The notes under the pieces are model-generated. The model was not told the origin of the DNA. It did not search any database and saw only the letters and a list, made by a program, of their open reading frames with translations. Shown piece after piece: positions 7,936 to 19,100 of a stretch of DNA of 64,000 nt. The stretch comes from Tenacibaculum piscium (lineage in GTDB: Bacteria; Bacteroidota; Bacteroidia; Flavobacteriales; Flavobacteriaceae). The DNA lies in the NCBI RefSeq assembly GCF_021390715.1, contig NZ_JAJGWT010000001.1, positions 424,719-488,718 of the forward strand, written 5' to 3'. The position numbers and the translations under genes were made by a program. The stretch's first letter is position 1; the number at the start of each line of letters is the position of its first letter.

Positions 7936-8994
7936 TTAAAAAAGTTCGCCTTTCGTTGAATTTCTCGTTGATTTTTTTATTGAATTTTCAGTTATTTCTC
8001 TTGTTCTTCCTAAATGTTTGTATGCTAAATCGGTAACTTCTCGTCCTCTTGGCGTACGCATTATAAAACCTTGCTGAATTAAAAAAGGCTCATAAACTTC
8101 TTCAATAGTTTCGGTATTTTCACTAACTGCCGTTGCAATAGTACTCAGCCCAACAGGTCCTCCTTTAAATTTATCGATAATTGTATTTAAAATTTTAGTA
8201 TCCATTTCATCCAAACCATTGGCGTCAACATGCAATGCTTTTAGGGCGTAAGTTGCTATTTCAATAGTGATATTTCCGTTTCCTTTAATTTGAGCAAAAT
8301 CTCGAACTCTTCGCAATAGCGCATTGGCAATACGAGGTGTTCCTCTACTTCTGCCTGCAATTTCGATTGCCGCTTCCATTGATATTGGAACGCCTAAAAT
8401 ATAGGCACTTCGTTCGATAATAGTCGTTAATAATTCAGTTGAATAATATTGTAAACGACTGCTGATACCAAAACGAGCTCGCATTGGAGCGGTTAATAAT
8501 CCTGAACGAGTGGTTGCACCTATTAACGTAAACGGTTCTAAATGAATTTGAACAGTCCGTGCATTTGGTCCTGATTCAATCATGATATCGATTTTATAAT
8601 CTTCCATTGCTGAGTATAAATACTCTTCAACAATAGGGCTTAATCGATGGATTTCATCAATAAATAACACATCGCGTTCATCAAGATTTGTTAACAATCC
8701 TGCTAAATCGCCAGGTTTATCTAAAACAGGACCTGAGGTTACTTTGATTCCAACGCCTAATTCATTAGCTAAAATATGAGCTAACGTTGTTTTTCCTAAT
8801 CCTGGAGGTCCGTGAAATAAGGTATGATCTAAAGCTTCATCACGTTGATTGGCTGCTTCAACAAATATTTTTAAATTATCAATCGCTTGATCTTGACCTG
8901 CAAAATCATCAAAAGAAAGTGGACGTAATTGTTTTTCAACATCTAATTCCTCATTTGATAAATTCGTGTTTTCAGGATTTAAGTTCTCGTTCAT
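7936..8994 (-). CDS. ruvB: Holliday junction branch migration helicase RuvB
   Basis: 352 residues, normal length. Walker A is GPPGLGKTT (about 62-70), Walker [10 protein letters not shown] (about 110), sensor region [18 protein letters not shown], and the C-terminal winged helix includes [20 protein letters not shown]. RuvB forms hexameric rings that drive branch migration with RuvA. It is the first gene of a minus-strand run leading into the SulP and CstB-like genes with only 1 bp between it and SulP. A TATATTTG element lies immediately upstream, giving a nearly leaderless mRNA. Confidence 0.97.
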   Translation of the reverse strand: MNENLNPENTNLSNEELDVEKQLRPLSFDDFAGQDQAIDNLKIFVEAANQRDEALDHTLFHGPPGLGKTTLAHILANELGVGIKVTSGPVLDKPGDLAGLLTNLDERDVLFIDEIHRLSPIVEEYLYSAMEDYKIDIMIESGPNARTVQIHLEPFTLIGATTRSGLLTAPMRARFGISSRLQYYSTELLTTIIERSAYILGVPISMEAAIEIAGRSRGTPRIANALLRRVRDFAQIKGNGNITIEIATYALKALHVDANGLDEMDTKILNTIIDKFKGGPVGLSTIATAVSENTETIEEVYEPFLIQQGFIMRTPRGREVTDLAYKHLGRTREITENSIKKSTRNSTKGELF

Positions 8995-9001
8995 ATTGGC
9001 A

Positions 9002-9009
9002 CAAATATA
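9002..9009 (-). promoter_or_regulatory. Putative -7 element for ruvB operon (TATATTTG)
   Basis: On the minus strand the sequence reads TATATTTG, matching TAnnTTTG, 8 bp before the ruvB ATG. Transcription would start within a few bases of the start codon. Confidence 0.45.
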
Positions 9010-9131
9010 CTTGATATAAAATGGTTGTTTTGTAATAATTGTTACGCTTTACTTAACTATTGCGATAACTATTGCTAAGATACATATTCGTACGTAAAAA
9101 TTAGAAATACTATATAAAACAGTTCTAAAAC

Positions 9132-9161
9132 AAAAAGCCTTCCAATATTTGGAAGGCTTTT
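9132..9161. terminator. Intrinsic terminator after the ACIII/oxidase operon
   Basis: AAAAGCCTTCCAA pairs with TTGGAAGGCTTTT (loop TA-rich, 4 nt or less). It lies 40 bp beyond the ctaD stop on the minus strand and ends the actABCDEF-ctaCD transcript. Confidence 0.9.
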
Positions 9162-9201
9162 AAACTTTTATAATAGTTTTTATCTATTAAATTTTATATT
9201 C

Positions 9202-10971
9202 TTAAGAAGGTTCTTCGCCTTCTAATAATGGTGTTGTTTGTAACACGAAATCTTTTCCATGAACATACTCATCATTTTCATCAACTTTACTATAATCATA
9301 TGCCCAACGGTGAACTTCAGGAATAGCACCTGGCCAGTTTCCGTGAATATGTTCTACTGGTGTAGTCCACTCTAAAGTATTCGATTTCCAAGGATTTTGT
9401 GTTGCTTTTTGACCTCTGTACATTGAAATAAAGAAGTTTGCTAAGAATATTAACTGAGCCGCTCCTCCTAAAAATGCCATTAAAGTCATAAATACGTTAA
9501 TATCAGCTAAATCATCAAACATTGGAAAGTTTGAATTGGTGTAATAACGACGTGGTAAACCTGCTAATCCAACAAAATGCATCGGGAAAAATACTCCATA
9601 AGCAGAAATTATTGTTAACCAAAAGTGCCAGTAACCTAATGTTTTATTCATCATTTTACCATACATTTTAGGGAACCAATGATATACTCCAGCAAACATC
9701 CCTAATAAAGCAGATACTCCCATTACTAAGTGAAAGTGAGCTACTACGAAATAGGTATCGTGTACGTTAATATCTAATGCAGAATCTCCTAAAACCAATC
9801 CTGTTAAACCTCCTGTTACGAAGGTAGAAACTAATCCGATAGAAAATAACATCGCTGGATTTAATTGTAAGTTACCTTTCCAAAGCGTGGTTACATAATT
9901 AAATGCTTTTACTGCCGAAGGAATCGCAATTAATACCGTTGTAAAAGTAAATACCGATCCTAAGAAAGGGTTCATTCCTGATACAAACATATGATGTCCC
10001 CAAACAATTGTTGATAAAAATGCAATTGCCATAATAGATCCAATCATTGCACGGTATCCAAAAATTGGCTTACGTGCGTTTGTTGAAATTACTTCTGATG
10101 TTAATCCTAATGCTGGTAATAAAATAATATATACTTCTGGATGTCCTAAGAACCAGAATAAATGTTCAAATAATACTGGCGATCCTCCCTGATAGTGTAA
10201 CACTTCTCCTGAGATAAAAATATCTGATAAGAAGAATGATGTTCCAAAACTTCTATCAAAAATTAATAATAACGCCGCTGATAATAATACTGGAAATGAA
10301 ACAACTCCAATAATTGCTGTTACAAAAAACGCCCACATTGTTAATGGTAATCTGGTCATTTTCATTCCTTTTGTACGTAAGTTCAAAATGGTAACGATGT
10401 AATTTAACGATCCAATTAATGAAGAAGCAATAAATATTGCCATCGATACTAACCATAATGTCATTCCTGTACCTGAACCTGGAATTGCTTGTGGCAATGC
10501 TGATAATGGTGGATAAATTGTCCATCCTGCAGATGCGGGTCCTGCCTCTACAAACAATGAAATAATCATTATTACTGATGATAAGAAAAACAACCAGTAT
10601 GAAACCATGTTTAAGAAACCGGAAGCCATATCACGAGCTCCAATTTGCAATGGAATTAATAGATTCGAAAAAGTACCACTTAAACCAGCAGTTAATACGA
10701 AAAATACCATTATTGTACCGTGAATTGTTACCAATGCTAAGTACATATCTGGATCCATAATTCCATCAGTTTGATGGTTCCCTAAAAATGCTTCTATAAT
10801 TGAAAAAGAAGTATCTGGCCATGCTATTTGTAAACGAAATAACATAGACATAAAGCCTCCTATAACCCCCATAAATATACCCGTAACAAGATATTGTTTC
10901 GAGATCATTTTATGATCTTGACTAAAGATGTATTTAGTTACAAATGTTTCTTTGTGATGATGATCTGACAT
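9202..10971 (-). CDS. ctaD: Cytochrome c oxidase subunit I
   Basis: 589 residues with about twelve membrane segments. Key regions are FLGHPEVYIILLP (Cu_B and cross-linked Tyr region), WGHHMFVSGMNP (the two Cu_B histidines), and HDTYFVVAHFHLVMG (heme a and a3 ligands). The N-terminal leader holds a short His cluster (SDHHHKE). The protein is the catalytic heme-copper subunit that reduces oxygen and pumps protons. It follows subunit II after 27 bp and closes the alternative complex III operon. Subunits III and IV are not in this stretch and may be encoded elsewhere. Confidence 0.97.
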   Translation of the reverse strand: MSDHHHKETFVTKYIFSQDHKMISKQYLVTGIFMGVIGGFMSMLFRLQIAWPDTSFSIIEAFLGNHQTDGIMDPDMYLALVTIHGTIMVFFVLTAGLSGTFSNLLIPLQIGARDMASGFLNMVSYWLFFLSSVIMIISLFVEAGPASAGWTIYPPLSALPQAIPGSGTGMTLWLVSMAIFIASSLIGSLNYIVTILNLRTKGMKMTRLPLTMWAFFVTAIIGVVSFPVLLSAALLLIFDRSFGTSFFLSDIFISGEVLHYQGGSPVLFEHLFWFLGHPEVYIILLPALGLTSEVISTNARKPIFGYRAMIGSIMAIAFLSTIVWGHHMFVSGMNPFLGSVFTFTTVLIAIPSAVKAFNYVTTLWKGNLQLNPAMLFSIGLVSTFVTGGLTGLVLGDSALDINVHDTYFVVAHFHLVMGVSALLGMFAGVYHWFPKMYGKMMNKTLGYWHFWLTIISAYGVFFPMHFVGLAGLPRRYYTNSNFPMFDDLADINVFMTLMAFLGGAAQLIFLANFFISMYRGQKATQNPWKSNTLEWTTPVEHIHGNWPGAIPEVHRWAYDYSKVDENDEYVHGKDFVLQTTPLLEGEEPS

Positions 10972-10998
10972 AATCTATATATACTTTTAAAAAATATC

Positions 10999-12006
10999 TT
11001 ATTTAATAACTTGCGCTAATGTTTTTTGTTCTGATAACCACTTGTCGTAATCTGCTTGTTCAACAACAGTGATTTTCATTTGCATATTGTAGTGAGATGC
11101 ACCACAAATTTTATTACATAACAGTAAAAAATCAAACTCATAAGGATCTTCTCCTTTTGCTTTTCTTATTTTATTAATTCCATCAGTTTTTGCAATAACT
11201 TCAGAGTTTAAACGCATTTCAGCTGTGGTATACTTTGGTGTAAATGCAAATTGAGTAACCATCCCTGGAACACAGTTCATCTGTGCACTAAAGTGAGGCA
11301 TGTAAGCAGAATGTAATACATCTTGAGAACGGAATTTAAAAACAACTTTTTTACCTTTTGGTAAAACCATTTCGGTAACTTTTTTGTCATCTTGTGATTT
11401 TGGATCAGACATATCAACTCCCATAGAGTTAATACCTTTTATAAAGTTAACATTTCCTAAACCTAATTCATTGTCTTCTCCTGCATAACGTGCTTGCCAA
11501 TCAAATTGTCTAGAATAAACTTCAATTACAATTGGGTTTTCGTCATCTCCAACATACATTATATTATTCCAGGCCCACAAACCATACCCTATTAATAGTA
11601 CAATTGTTACTGCAGGAATAACCGTCCAAATCATTTCTAACTTATGACTATCGGCATAAAACAATGCCTTGTTCTCTTTTTTACCTCTATATTTATAAGT
11701 AAAAAAGAAGATTAAAAATTGCATTCCAAATTGAACAATACCTAATAACCAAAATGTAATGTCAAATAAGTTATCATGATGTTCCCCTTCAATAGAAGCA
11801 GACTCTGGTAGCATAATTACATTCATTGCTATTAAGCAATAAACCATCATTGCATATAAGAATATTAAAAAACCTATGGCTAATTTACCTTGTGTTTCGT
11901 TGTCTTTATCTGTAGCTATAACAGAACGAAGATTCATGATACGTGTAATTTGCCAGAAACTAACTCCTATTGCAATTGCTATGAAAATATAAAATAAAGC
12001 GAGCAT
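10999..12006 (-). CDS. ctaC: Cytochrome c oxidase subunit II
   Basis: 335 residues. The N-terminal part has about four hydrophobic segments, more than the two usual in subunit II, followed by a cupredoxin domain. The Cu_A site is seen as LLCNKICGASHYNMQM (Cys-x3-Cys-x3-His with Met) and the upstream His in VLHSAYMPHF. WQARYAG and VIEVYSRQFDW are typical strands. There is no C-terminal heme motif, so electrons come from a separate cytochrome, probably the ACIII cytochrome subunits. It is placed between actF (31 bp) and ctaD (27 bp). Confidence 0.95.
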   Translation of the reverse strand: MLALFYIFIAIAIGVSFWQITRIMNLRSVIATDKDNETQGKLAIGFLIFLYAMMVYCLIAMNVIMLPESASIEGEHHDNLFDITFWLLGIVQFGMQFLIFFFTYKYRGKKENKALFYADSHKLEMIWTVIPAVTIVLLIGYGLWAWNNIMYVGDDENPIVIEVYSRQFDWQARYAGEDNELGLGNVNFIKGINSMGVDMSDPKSQDDKKVTEMVLPKGKKVVFKFRSQDVLHSAYMPHFSAQMNCVPGMVTQFAFTPKYTTAEMRLNSEVIAKTDGINKIRKAKGEDPYEFDFLLLCNKICGASHYNMQMKITVVEQADYDKWLSEQKTLAQVIK

Positions 12007-12037
12007 ATTATCTAAACTATTTGTTTATTAATTATTA

Positions 12038-13579
12038 TTAATGTTCATTACTATCTTCACCTCTGTGTTCGATATTATAGTAATGGTGTGTTTCACTTTC
12101 GTGTAAAAATGGATTTCCTTTTGCCAATGGATTCGCTTTTGAAAATGCATTAAAAGTTGCAAATATAAACAATCCTAAGAAAAATAAAATACCACTTATT
12201 TCTCCAATTCCAAATCCGTATTGAGCACCAACTGTTCCTGGCATAATCATTATAAATACATCTAAATAATGACCCGCTAATATTACAACTCCTCCGATAG
12301 TTACAAACCAAGGAATACTTTTAAAATCACTATTGATTAATAATAATATTGGGAAAATAAAATTCATCACTACCATTGCTAAAAATGGTACTTGATATTC
12401 ATTCATTCTTAGTAAATAATACGTAGTTTCTTCAGGAATATCAGCATACCAAATTAACATGAATTGAGAGAACCATAAGTATGTCCAAAATACAGAGAAA
12501 CCAAACATATACTTCGCTAAATCATGAATATGACTATCATTTACAAATGGTAAGTGTCCTTTTGCTCTTAAATAAATAGTTACAAAAGCAATTACTGTTA
12601 ATGCTGATACTAAGAAAGTAGCTAACACATACCATCCAAATAAAGTTGAGAACCAGTGAGGATCTATTCCCATAATCCAATCCCAAGACATCATTGATTC
12701 GGTAATCATAAAAAGGAATAAGAAAATTATAGATATATTATAATTTCTCATATGTAATTTTAAATCTCCATTTTCTTGTTTGATAGATCCTTTTCTAATT
12801 ACAAAACGATATACATTCCATACCGTTAAATAGAAAATACTTCTAATTAACCACCCTGGAGTATTTAAAAACCATTTTTTACCATCTACTACAGCATCAT
12901 AGTTTGGACTTTGAGGATCAAAAACTCCCTCTGCCATCCATGGAAATAAATGATTCATATGCATAAAAGTAGCAATTAAAAACACTAACATTATAACACT
13001 TACGTAGTGTAGATTTGCTGTAATAGCTTCCATTACTCTAAATAATACAACAGACCAACCCGCTTGCGCGACTCTTTGAATTGCATAAAAAGCTAGCACT
13101 AATAATGTAACTCCTAAAAAGAACATTAAAGCTACGAAGAATGCTGCCCAAGGACGATTTTGCATTTGATGAAAAGCATGTTCAGCATGTGCGTCATGAT
13201 TTTCAGTATGCGCCTGACTAGTAATCGTATGTGTTACTTTAGCCTCCTTATGATTTTCTACTACTGATTCTGTATGAGTCGTATCTACAACAGCATGTGC
13301 TGATGTGCTATCATTTACGTGATGACTTTTAACTTCTTCAGCCTGTTTTACAACATCAGCATGTGCTGTTGTATGAACATCTTCTTTAGGTGCTGTTTCT
13401 TTTTTATGAGCATCAACGGTAGCATGGTTGCTACTATGAGCATCATGCTGTTTGGCTATAATCTCTTTTGCTTCTTCTAATGTTTTAGGTGCCGACATAA
13501 AACTGATGGCAGTACCTAAAGCTCCTAAAATCATAAGAGCAATAGCAAGTATTTTTAATTTTCCTGTAAACTGGTACAT
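12038..13579 (-). CDS. actF: Alternative complex III quinol-oxidoreductase membrane subunit ActF
   Basis: 513 residues with about ten membrane helices from residue ~145 on, including the WDWIMGIDPHWFSTLFGWY region typical of ActF. ActF is one of the integral subunits of quinol:cytochrome c oxidoreductase (alternative complex III). After a first hydrophobic helix (9-28), residues 41-140 form a polar, low-complexity stretch holding 17 histidines. The gene lies in the conserved order actA-B-C-D-E-F followed by ctaC, with 25-31 bp gaps on either side. Confidence 0.92.
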   Translation of the reverse strand: MYQFTGKLKILAIALMILGALGTAISFMSAPKTLEEAKEIIAKQHDAHSSNHATVDAHKKETAPKEDVHTTAHADVVKQAEEVKSHHVNDSTSAHAVVDTTHTESVVENHKEAKVTHTITSQAHTENHDAHAEHAFHQMQNRPWAAFFVALMFFLGVTLLVLAFYAIQRVAQAGWSVVLFRVMEAITANLHYVSVIMLVFLIATFMHMNHLFPWMAEGVFDPQSPNYDAVVDGKKWFLNTPGWLIRSIFYLTVWNVYRFVIRKGSIKQENGDLKLHMRNYNISIIFLFLFMITESMMSWDWIMGIDPHWFSTLFGWYVLATFLVSALTVIAFVTIYLRAKGHLPFVNDSHIHDLAKYMFGFSVFWTYLWFSQFMLIWYADIPEETTYYLLRMNEYQVPFLAMVVMNFIFPILLLINSDFKSIPWFVTIGGVVILAGHYLDVFIMIMPGTVGAQYGFGIGEISGILFFLGLFIFATFNAFSKANPLAKGNPFLHESETHHYYNIEHRGEDSNEH

Positions 13580-13604
13580 ATCTTAACTATCTATTATAGA
13601 CTTA

Positions 13605-14150
13605 TTATAATTCGCTTCTTAATTTCTCAACATACTGTACAACTTGCCAACGCTCTTTGTACTGTAATTGTGCTGCATGAGATCCCATTAAATTTTTACC
13701 ATACATAATAACATGGTAAATATTTCCTGGATTTAAATCTCTCTCTTTATAGTTTGGTATTCCATTAAATTTATCTCTTTGAGATAAAACTCCGTTACCA
13801 TCACCTTTTGATCCATGACAAGTAGCACAATAAATCCCGTATAATTCTTTACCTTTTGCTAAATTTTTTTCAGTAGTCGCTAAAGGATTCTTTAACTCTA
13901 ACTTTGCTTTTTCATATCCTTCATTCGTATCCGGAATATCATAAGCTACAATACCTTTTCTACTTACGGTACCAGCAACGGGTAATCTATCTACCATTTC
14001 TCCATTTAAACCTACTGCTCCATTTGCATCATAAGGTATAGAAACATACATATCTGGCATATATTGTAATTGTGGTGTACGTTTGTCTCCACATGAAATA
14101 ACACTTGTTATTACAACTAAAGCGACGATTATTTTCACAAAACTCTTCAT
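13605..14150 (-). CDS. actE: Alternative complex III monoheme cytochrome c subunit ActE
   Basis: 181 residues. A lipoprotein signal ends in VISC (Cys20). One c-type heme motif CATCH is at 108-112, and a methionine in the LMGSHAAQL segment is a candidate distal ligand. ActE is the membrane-tethered periplasmic cytochrome that passes electrons from ACIII to the oxidase. It is 9 bp downstream of actD, indicating tight coupling. Confidence 0.93.
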   Translation of the reverse strand: MKSFVKIIVALVVITSVISCGDKRTPQLQYMPDMYVSIPYDANGAVGLNGEMVDRLPVAGTVSRKGIVAYDIPDTNEGYEKAKLELKNPLATTEKNLAKGKELYGIYCATCHGSKGDGNGVLSQRDKFNGIPNYKERDLNPGNIYHVIMYGKNLMGSHAAQLQYKERWQVVQYVEKLRSEL

Positions 14151-14159
14151 ATCTCTCTA

Positions 14160-14687
14160 TTAGTGCTTTTCTACTATGTTAATTTCTACTGCACCTGTTG
14201 TTGCTAATAAAGCCTTTAACTCTTCTTCATTATCATGAACAGGAATTTCCATTAAAAAATGATCATCAGTAGTTCTTGGATCTGGGTTTTCTGCTTCTTT
14301 AAACGGCCATATTCTACTTCTCATATAAAAAGTAATAACCATTAAATGGGCTGCAAAAAACACGGTTAATTCAAACATAATTGGTACAAATGCTGGCATA
14401 TTTGTAAACCAACTAAAGTTAGGTTTACCTCCAATATCTTGTGGCCAATCTTGAATCATCATGTAATTAGTCATCCAAATAGCAAAGCACAAACCTGTAA
14501 TTCCGTAAAAGAATGCAGTAATTGCCAAACGTGTTGGAGCTAATCCTAAAGCTTTGTCTAATCCATGAACTGGAAATGGACAAAATACTTCTTCAATGTG
14601 ATGATGTTCTCCTTTGATTTTCTTAACGGCATCCATTAAGATATCATCATCATTATAAAATGCGTGAATTACTTTACTAGTGCTCAT
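14160..14687 (-). CDS. actD: Alternative complex III subunit ActD (DUF3341)
   Basis: 175 residues: a soluble N-terminal domain (VIHAFYNDDDILMDAVKKI and EEVFCPFPVHGLDKALG, the DUF3341 core), then two membrane helices (about 55-75 and 100-122), then a cytoplasmic tail. ActD has no cofactors and is a structural subunit. Its start overlaps the end of actC by 11 bp. Confidence 0.93.
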   Translation of the reverse strand: MSTSKVIHAFYNDDDILMDAVKKIKGEHHHIEEVFCPFPVHGLDKALGLAPTRLAITAFFYGITGLCFAIWMTNYMMIQDWPQDIGGKPNFSWFTNMPAFVPIMFELTVFFAAHLMVITFYMRSRIWPFKEAENPDPRTTDDHFLMEIPVHDNEEELKALLATTGAVEINIVEKH

Positions 14688-16077
14688 TGTTCTCTTCTCT
14701 TAATTTTTTAAAATTCTCTCCTGAAGATTTCAAGATTGTCTTAACTTCTGCTTGTGCAATTACAGGAAATGTTCTTGCATATAATAAGAATAATACAAAG
14801 AAAAATCCAATAGTTCCTACAAAAATACCTACATCTACAAATGTTGGTTCAAAACGCCACCATGTTGATGGTAAATGTCCTTTACTCAATACAATTGCGA
14901 TAATATCGAAACGCTCAAACCACATACCAATATTAATTACGATTGAGATAATAAAAGAGAAGATAAAACTTCTTCTTAATTTCTTAATCCATAATAATTG
15001 AGGTAAAATAATATTACATATTAACAATGACCAAAATGCCCATCCATATGCTCCTGCTTCTGCTCCAAATGATAAATACGTATAATTTTCATAAGGTGAA
15101 CCTGTATACCATGCTATAAAAAACTCTGTTGCATACGCTACAGCCACAATTCCTCCTGTTAAAAGAATTACCTGATTCATATATTCTACGTGTAAACGTG
15201 TAATATAAGCTTCCATATTGGTAACCTTACGCATTATACCTAATAAGGTTTGTACCATTGCAAATCCTGAAAATATTGCTCCAGCTACGAAATAAGGTGG
15301 AAATATTGTTGAATGCCATCCTGGGTTAATAGAAGTAGCAAAATCCATCGATACAATTGTATGTACTGAAAGTACTAATGGAGTAGCTAAACCTGCTAAC
15401 ACTAATGATACTTCTTCAAAACGTTGCCAATCTTTAGCTCTACCTGACCATCCGAAAGATAATAAAGCATATATTTTCTTTTGAAAAGGCTTTACTGCTC
15501 TATCACGAATCATTGCAAAATCTGGTAATAAACCTGTCCACCAGAAAACTAATGATACCGATAAATAAGTTGAAATTGCGAATACATCCCATAATAATGG
15601 TGAGTTAAAATTCACCCATAATGATCCAAATTGGTTCGGCATTGGTAATACCCAATATCCGTTCCACGGACGTCCCATGTGAATAATCGGAAATAATCCT
15701 GCTTGGAATACCGCAAAAATAGTCATCGCTTCTGCGGAACGGTTAATTGCCATTCGCCATTTTTGACGAAAGAGTAATAGTACAGCGGAAATTAAGGTTC
15801 CTGCGTGACCGATACCTACCCACCATACGAAGTTGGTTATATCCCATGCCCAACCGATGTTTTTACTTAATCCCCACACACCGATACCTGTACCGACGGT
15901 GTAGAAAATACATCCAAATCCCCAGAGCATTGCTGCCAAAGAAATATAAAATGCGATATACCAATTTTGATTTGCTTTACCCTCTATAGGTCTTGCAATG
16001 TCTTCAGTGATATCGTGATAACTTTTGTTACCCAACACTAAAGGTTCTCTATAAGATGATTCGTAATGAGACGACAT
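14677..16077 (-). CDS. actC: Alternative complex III NrfD-like subunit ActC
   Basis: 466 residues with about ten membrane helices. Motifs include WWVGIGHAGTLISAVLLLFRQ and MGRPWNGYWVLPMPNQ, characteristic of NrfD/PsrC-type quinol-binding subunits of ACIII. Quinol oxidation is expected at the interface with ActB. It lies 27 bp after actB and overlaps actD by 11 bp. Confidence 0.94.
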   Translation of the reverse strand: MSSHYESSYREPLVLGNKSYHDITEDIARPIEGKANQNWYIAFYISLAAMLWGFGCIFYTVGTGIGVWGLSKNIGWAWDITNFVWWVGIGHAGTLISAVLLLFRQKWRMAINRSAEAMTIFAVFQAGLFPIIHMGRPWNGYWVLPMPNQFGSLWVNFNSPLLWDVFAISTYLSVSLVFWWTGLLPDFAMIRDRAVKPFQKKIYALLSFGWSGRAKDWQRFEEVSLVLAGLATPLVLSVHTIVSMDFATSINPGWHSTIFPPYFVAGAIFSGFAMVQTLLGIMRKVTNMEAYITRLHVEYMNQVILLTGGIVAVAYATEFFIAWYTGSPYENYTYLSFGAEAGAYGWAFWSLLICNIILPQLLWIKKLRRSFIFSFIISIVINIGMWFERFDIIAIVLSKGHLPSTWWRFEPTFVDVGIFVGTIGFFFVLFLLYARTFPVIAQAEVKTILKSSGENFKKLREENNEH

Positions 16078-16104
16078 AAATCTATATACTTGTTAATTTT
16101 ATTA

Positions 16105-19100
16105 TTAAGCTTCGTTTGTATTTCTTACTTTCACTTGATATACTACGTTTGGTTTTGTACCAATATAGTCTAACACATGGAATGCTCTGTCATCCTCTTT
16201 TAAAGAGGCTACTTTATCTTCAGAATTATTTATATCTCCAAACACCATTGCTCCTGTAGAACATGCTGATGAACAAGCTGTTTCAAATTCGTCTTTATGT
16301 ACTGCTCTACCTTCTTTTTTGGCTTTTAAAATTGTTGCCTGTGTCATTTGAATACACATAGAACATTTTTCCATTACCCCTCTTGAACGAACTACTACGT
16401 CTGGATTTAACACCATTTTTCCGTATTCGTTATTCATATTGAAGTCAAACTCATTGTTTTCTGAATAATTAAACCAGTTAAAACGACGAACTCTATAAGG
16501 ACAGTTATTTGCACAATATCTTGTACCTACACATCTGTTATAAGCCATTTGATTTTGACCTTGACGACCGTGTGATGTTGCTGCTACTGGACATACTGTT
16601 TCACAAGGAGCATGATTACAGTGCTGACACATCATTGGTTGAAAAGCTACTTCAGGATTTTCTGCTGAATTTTCTAAAGCATCAAATAAATCTCCTCTAC
16701 TTAATTCTAAAACTTTTTCCGTATACTTTCGTTCAACATCTTTATTTGCTAAACTAGGGTTTTGAGCTTTAAACTCTTCAATAGTCATAGAAGCTTCATG
16801 TTGCTTATCAACAACAGTAGAAGAATAATAACGGTCAATACGTAACCAGTGCATATCTCTACCCACTCGTACTTCATCTTTTCCTACAACTGGTACATTA
16901 TTTTCTGCATGACACGCTACTACACATGCCCCACATCCTGTACAAGAAGTTAAATCAATAGATAAATTAAAGTGATGTCCTACCTCTCTATTATGATCAT
17001 CCCATAAGTCGATGCTTTTAGCTTCTACTTCTTGATGGTCATAAGAAACCATTGCTGGCTTATTCCAAGTATGTTTTGGATCTAAGTTTTTATTATTTAC
17101 CTGTTGTAAAGTTGCTTCTTTTAAAATATCATGACGACCAGCAAGTGTACTCTGTACTTGTGTACAAGCAAACTTATGCCATCCTGAAGTTTTCTCAATA
17201 GAAACATTATATTGAACAGCATTTGAGTTTTTATATAAAGGATATGCATTTATTCCTACTTGCATTTCCTCTTTTAAACCTTGTGTTCTACCATATCCTA
17301 AAGCTAAACCTACAGAACCTTTTGCTTGACCTGGCTGAATAATTACAGGAACTTTTTCAATAGAAACACCATTTACTGTAATAGTGGCGTAATTACCATC
17401 AATAGCACCGTTATCTTTTACAGGATTTTCAAAACCTAATTCTTTAGCATCAGCCATTGAAACGGTTAAGTAATTATCCCAGGCAGCACGTGTAATAGGA
17501 TCTGGCAATTCTTGTAACCAAGGATTGTTCGCTTGTTTACCATCCCCTAAAGCAGTTGATGAAAACAAGTTTAACTCAAAACCTGAAGCAGTACTTGTTG
17601 CTTTTAATAACTGAGATACTGTAGTACTAATAACTACTGTAGATTCAAAAGCTTCTTCTTCTGAAATTATTGCTGATTTGAAAAAACCATCATGCAATGC
17701 TTGATTCCATGAAGCTCCTGCTAAAACAGTCGTGCTCCAAAAATTCTTTAAAGTATCGTAATAATTTATAGTGCTACCTGACCATTTTAATAACACATCT
17801 TGTAACTGACGTGTATTAAATAATGGTGAAATCGTTGGCTGCATTAAACTATACGTTCCTTTGGTTGCCATTACATCTCCCCAACTCTCTAAGTTATGAG
17901 GCGCAGGCAATGTATATTGTGTAGCGTTTGCTGTTGCATCATTTTGAGTAGCTATTGCAACAGATAATTTTAATTTTTTAATTCCTTCTGCTAAATCAGT
18001 AGCATTTGATAGTGTATATAAAGGATTCGTATTATAGGTTACTATTCCTTTTACTTTTCCTGATTTAATATCTGCAACTAACTGACTTACTTGTGTATCG
18101 TTACCTTGACGTGTTAAATTAACAGCTTTGGTATCGAATATTTCACTTTGTAACTTCTCATTAATTGCAAAAGCGATTAACTGAGCGTTTTTATCATTTA
18201 ATCCTGTAATTACAACCCCTTTAGAACCTGCTTTCTTTAAATCGCTAGCTAGCTTTTTAATTTCAGCATCTAATTTTGTTGCTTTTGAAGGAAGAGATTC
18301 TCCTGTTACAGCATTATATAAATTAACCAAAGCATATACCTGATCAGAAGGTTTTACAACCATTCTTTTATCAGCATTTGCTCCTGCTAACGACATATTG
18401 CTTTCTATCTGAACATGGTAAGACATTTTACCAGAATCAGCTCTACGACCATCAGCATATGATTTTTCATAACCACCTTGCCAATCACCAATAAAATCTG
18501 CTCCAATAGAAACGATTACCTCTGCTTTACTAAAATCATAATTAGGTAAAGCACGTGTACCGTACATTGCTTCAAAAGCATCAGCGGTAGCACTTTCTGA
18601 AATAGCATCATAAACAACGTGCTTTACGTTTGGATATACTGCGATAAAATCAGCAATAACTTTTTCAGTAGAAGGACTTGCTAACGTTCCTGTTAATAAC
18701 ACTACTGATTCGTTTGCTTCTTTTAATTCATTAAGCGTTGCGATGATTTCTTTATCTGCAGCTTCCCAAGAAATTTCAGCGCCTTCTTTTTTAGGTTCTT
18801 TTAAACGTAATTGAGCATCATATAATGATAAAACCGATGCTTGCGTACGTGCGTTTGTTTCACCTCCTGCTTGCTTATTAGGCATTACAAGAATAGGGCG
18901 TCCTTCGCGTGTTTTCACTAATACGTTTGCAAAATCAAAACCGTCAGCTATTGTGGTTGCGTACCAATCAGCAACACCTACAACAATATCATTTGGTTGT
19001 ACTACATAAGGGATTGATTTTCTTACGGGACCCTCACATGCTGCTAAAGAAGCGGCTGCTGTGGTAAATCCAACATATTTCAAGAAATCTCTACGTGAGG

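Noticed and set aside
10256..10525. 89-codon minus-strand frame inside ctaD
   Set aside because: Shadow of ctaD in another frame; the ctaD motifs are continuous across it.
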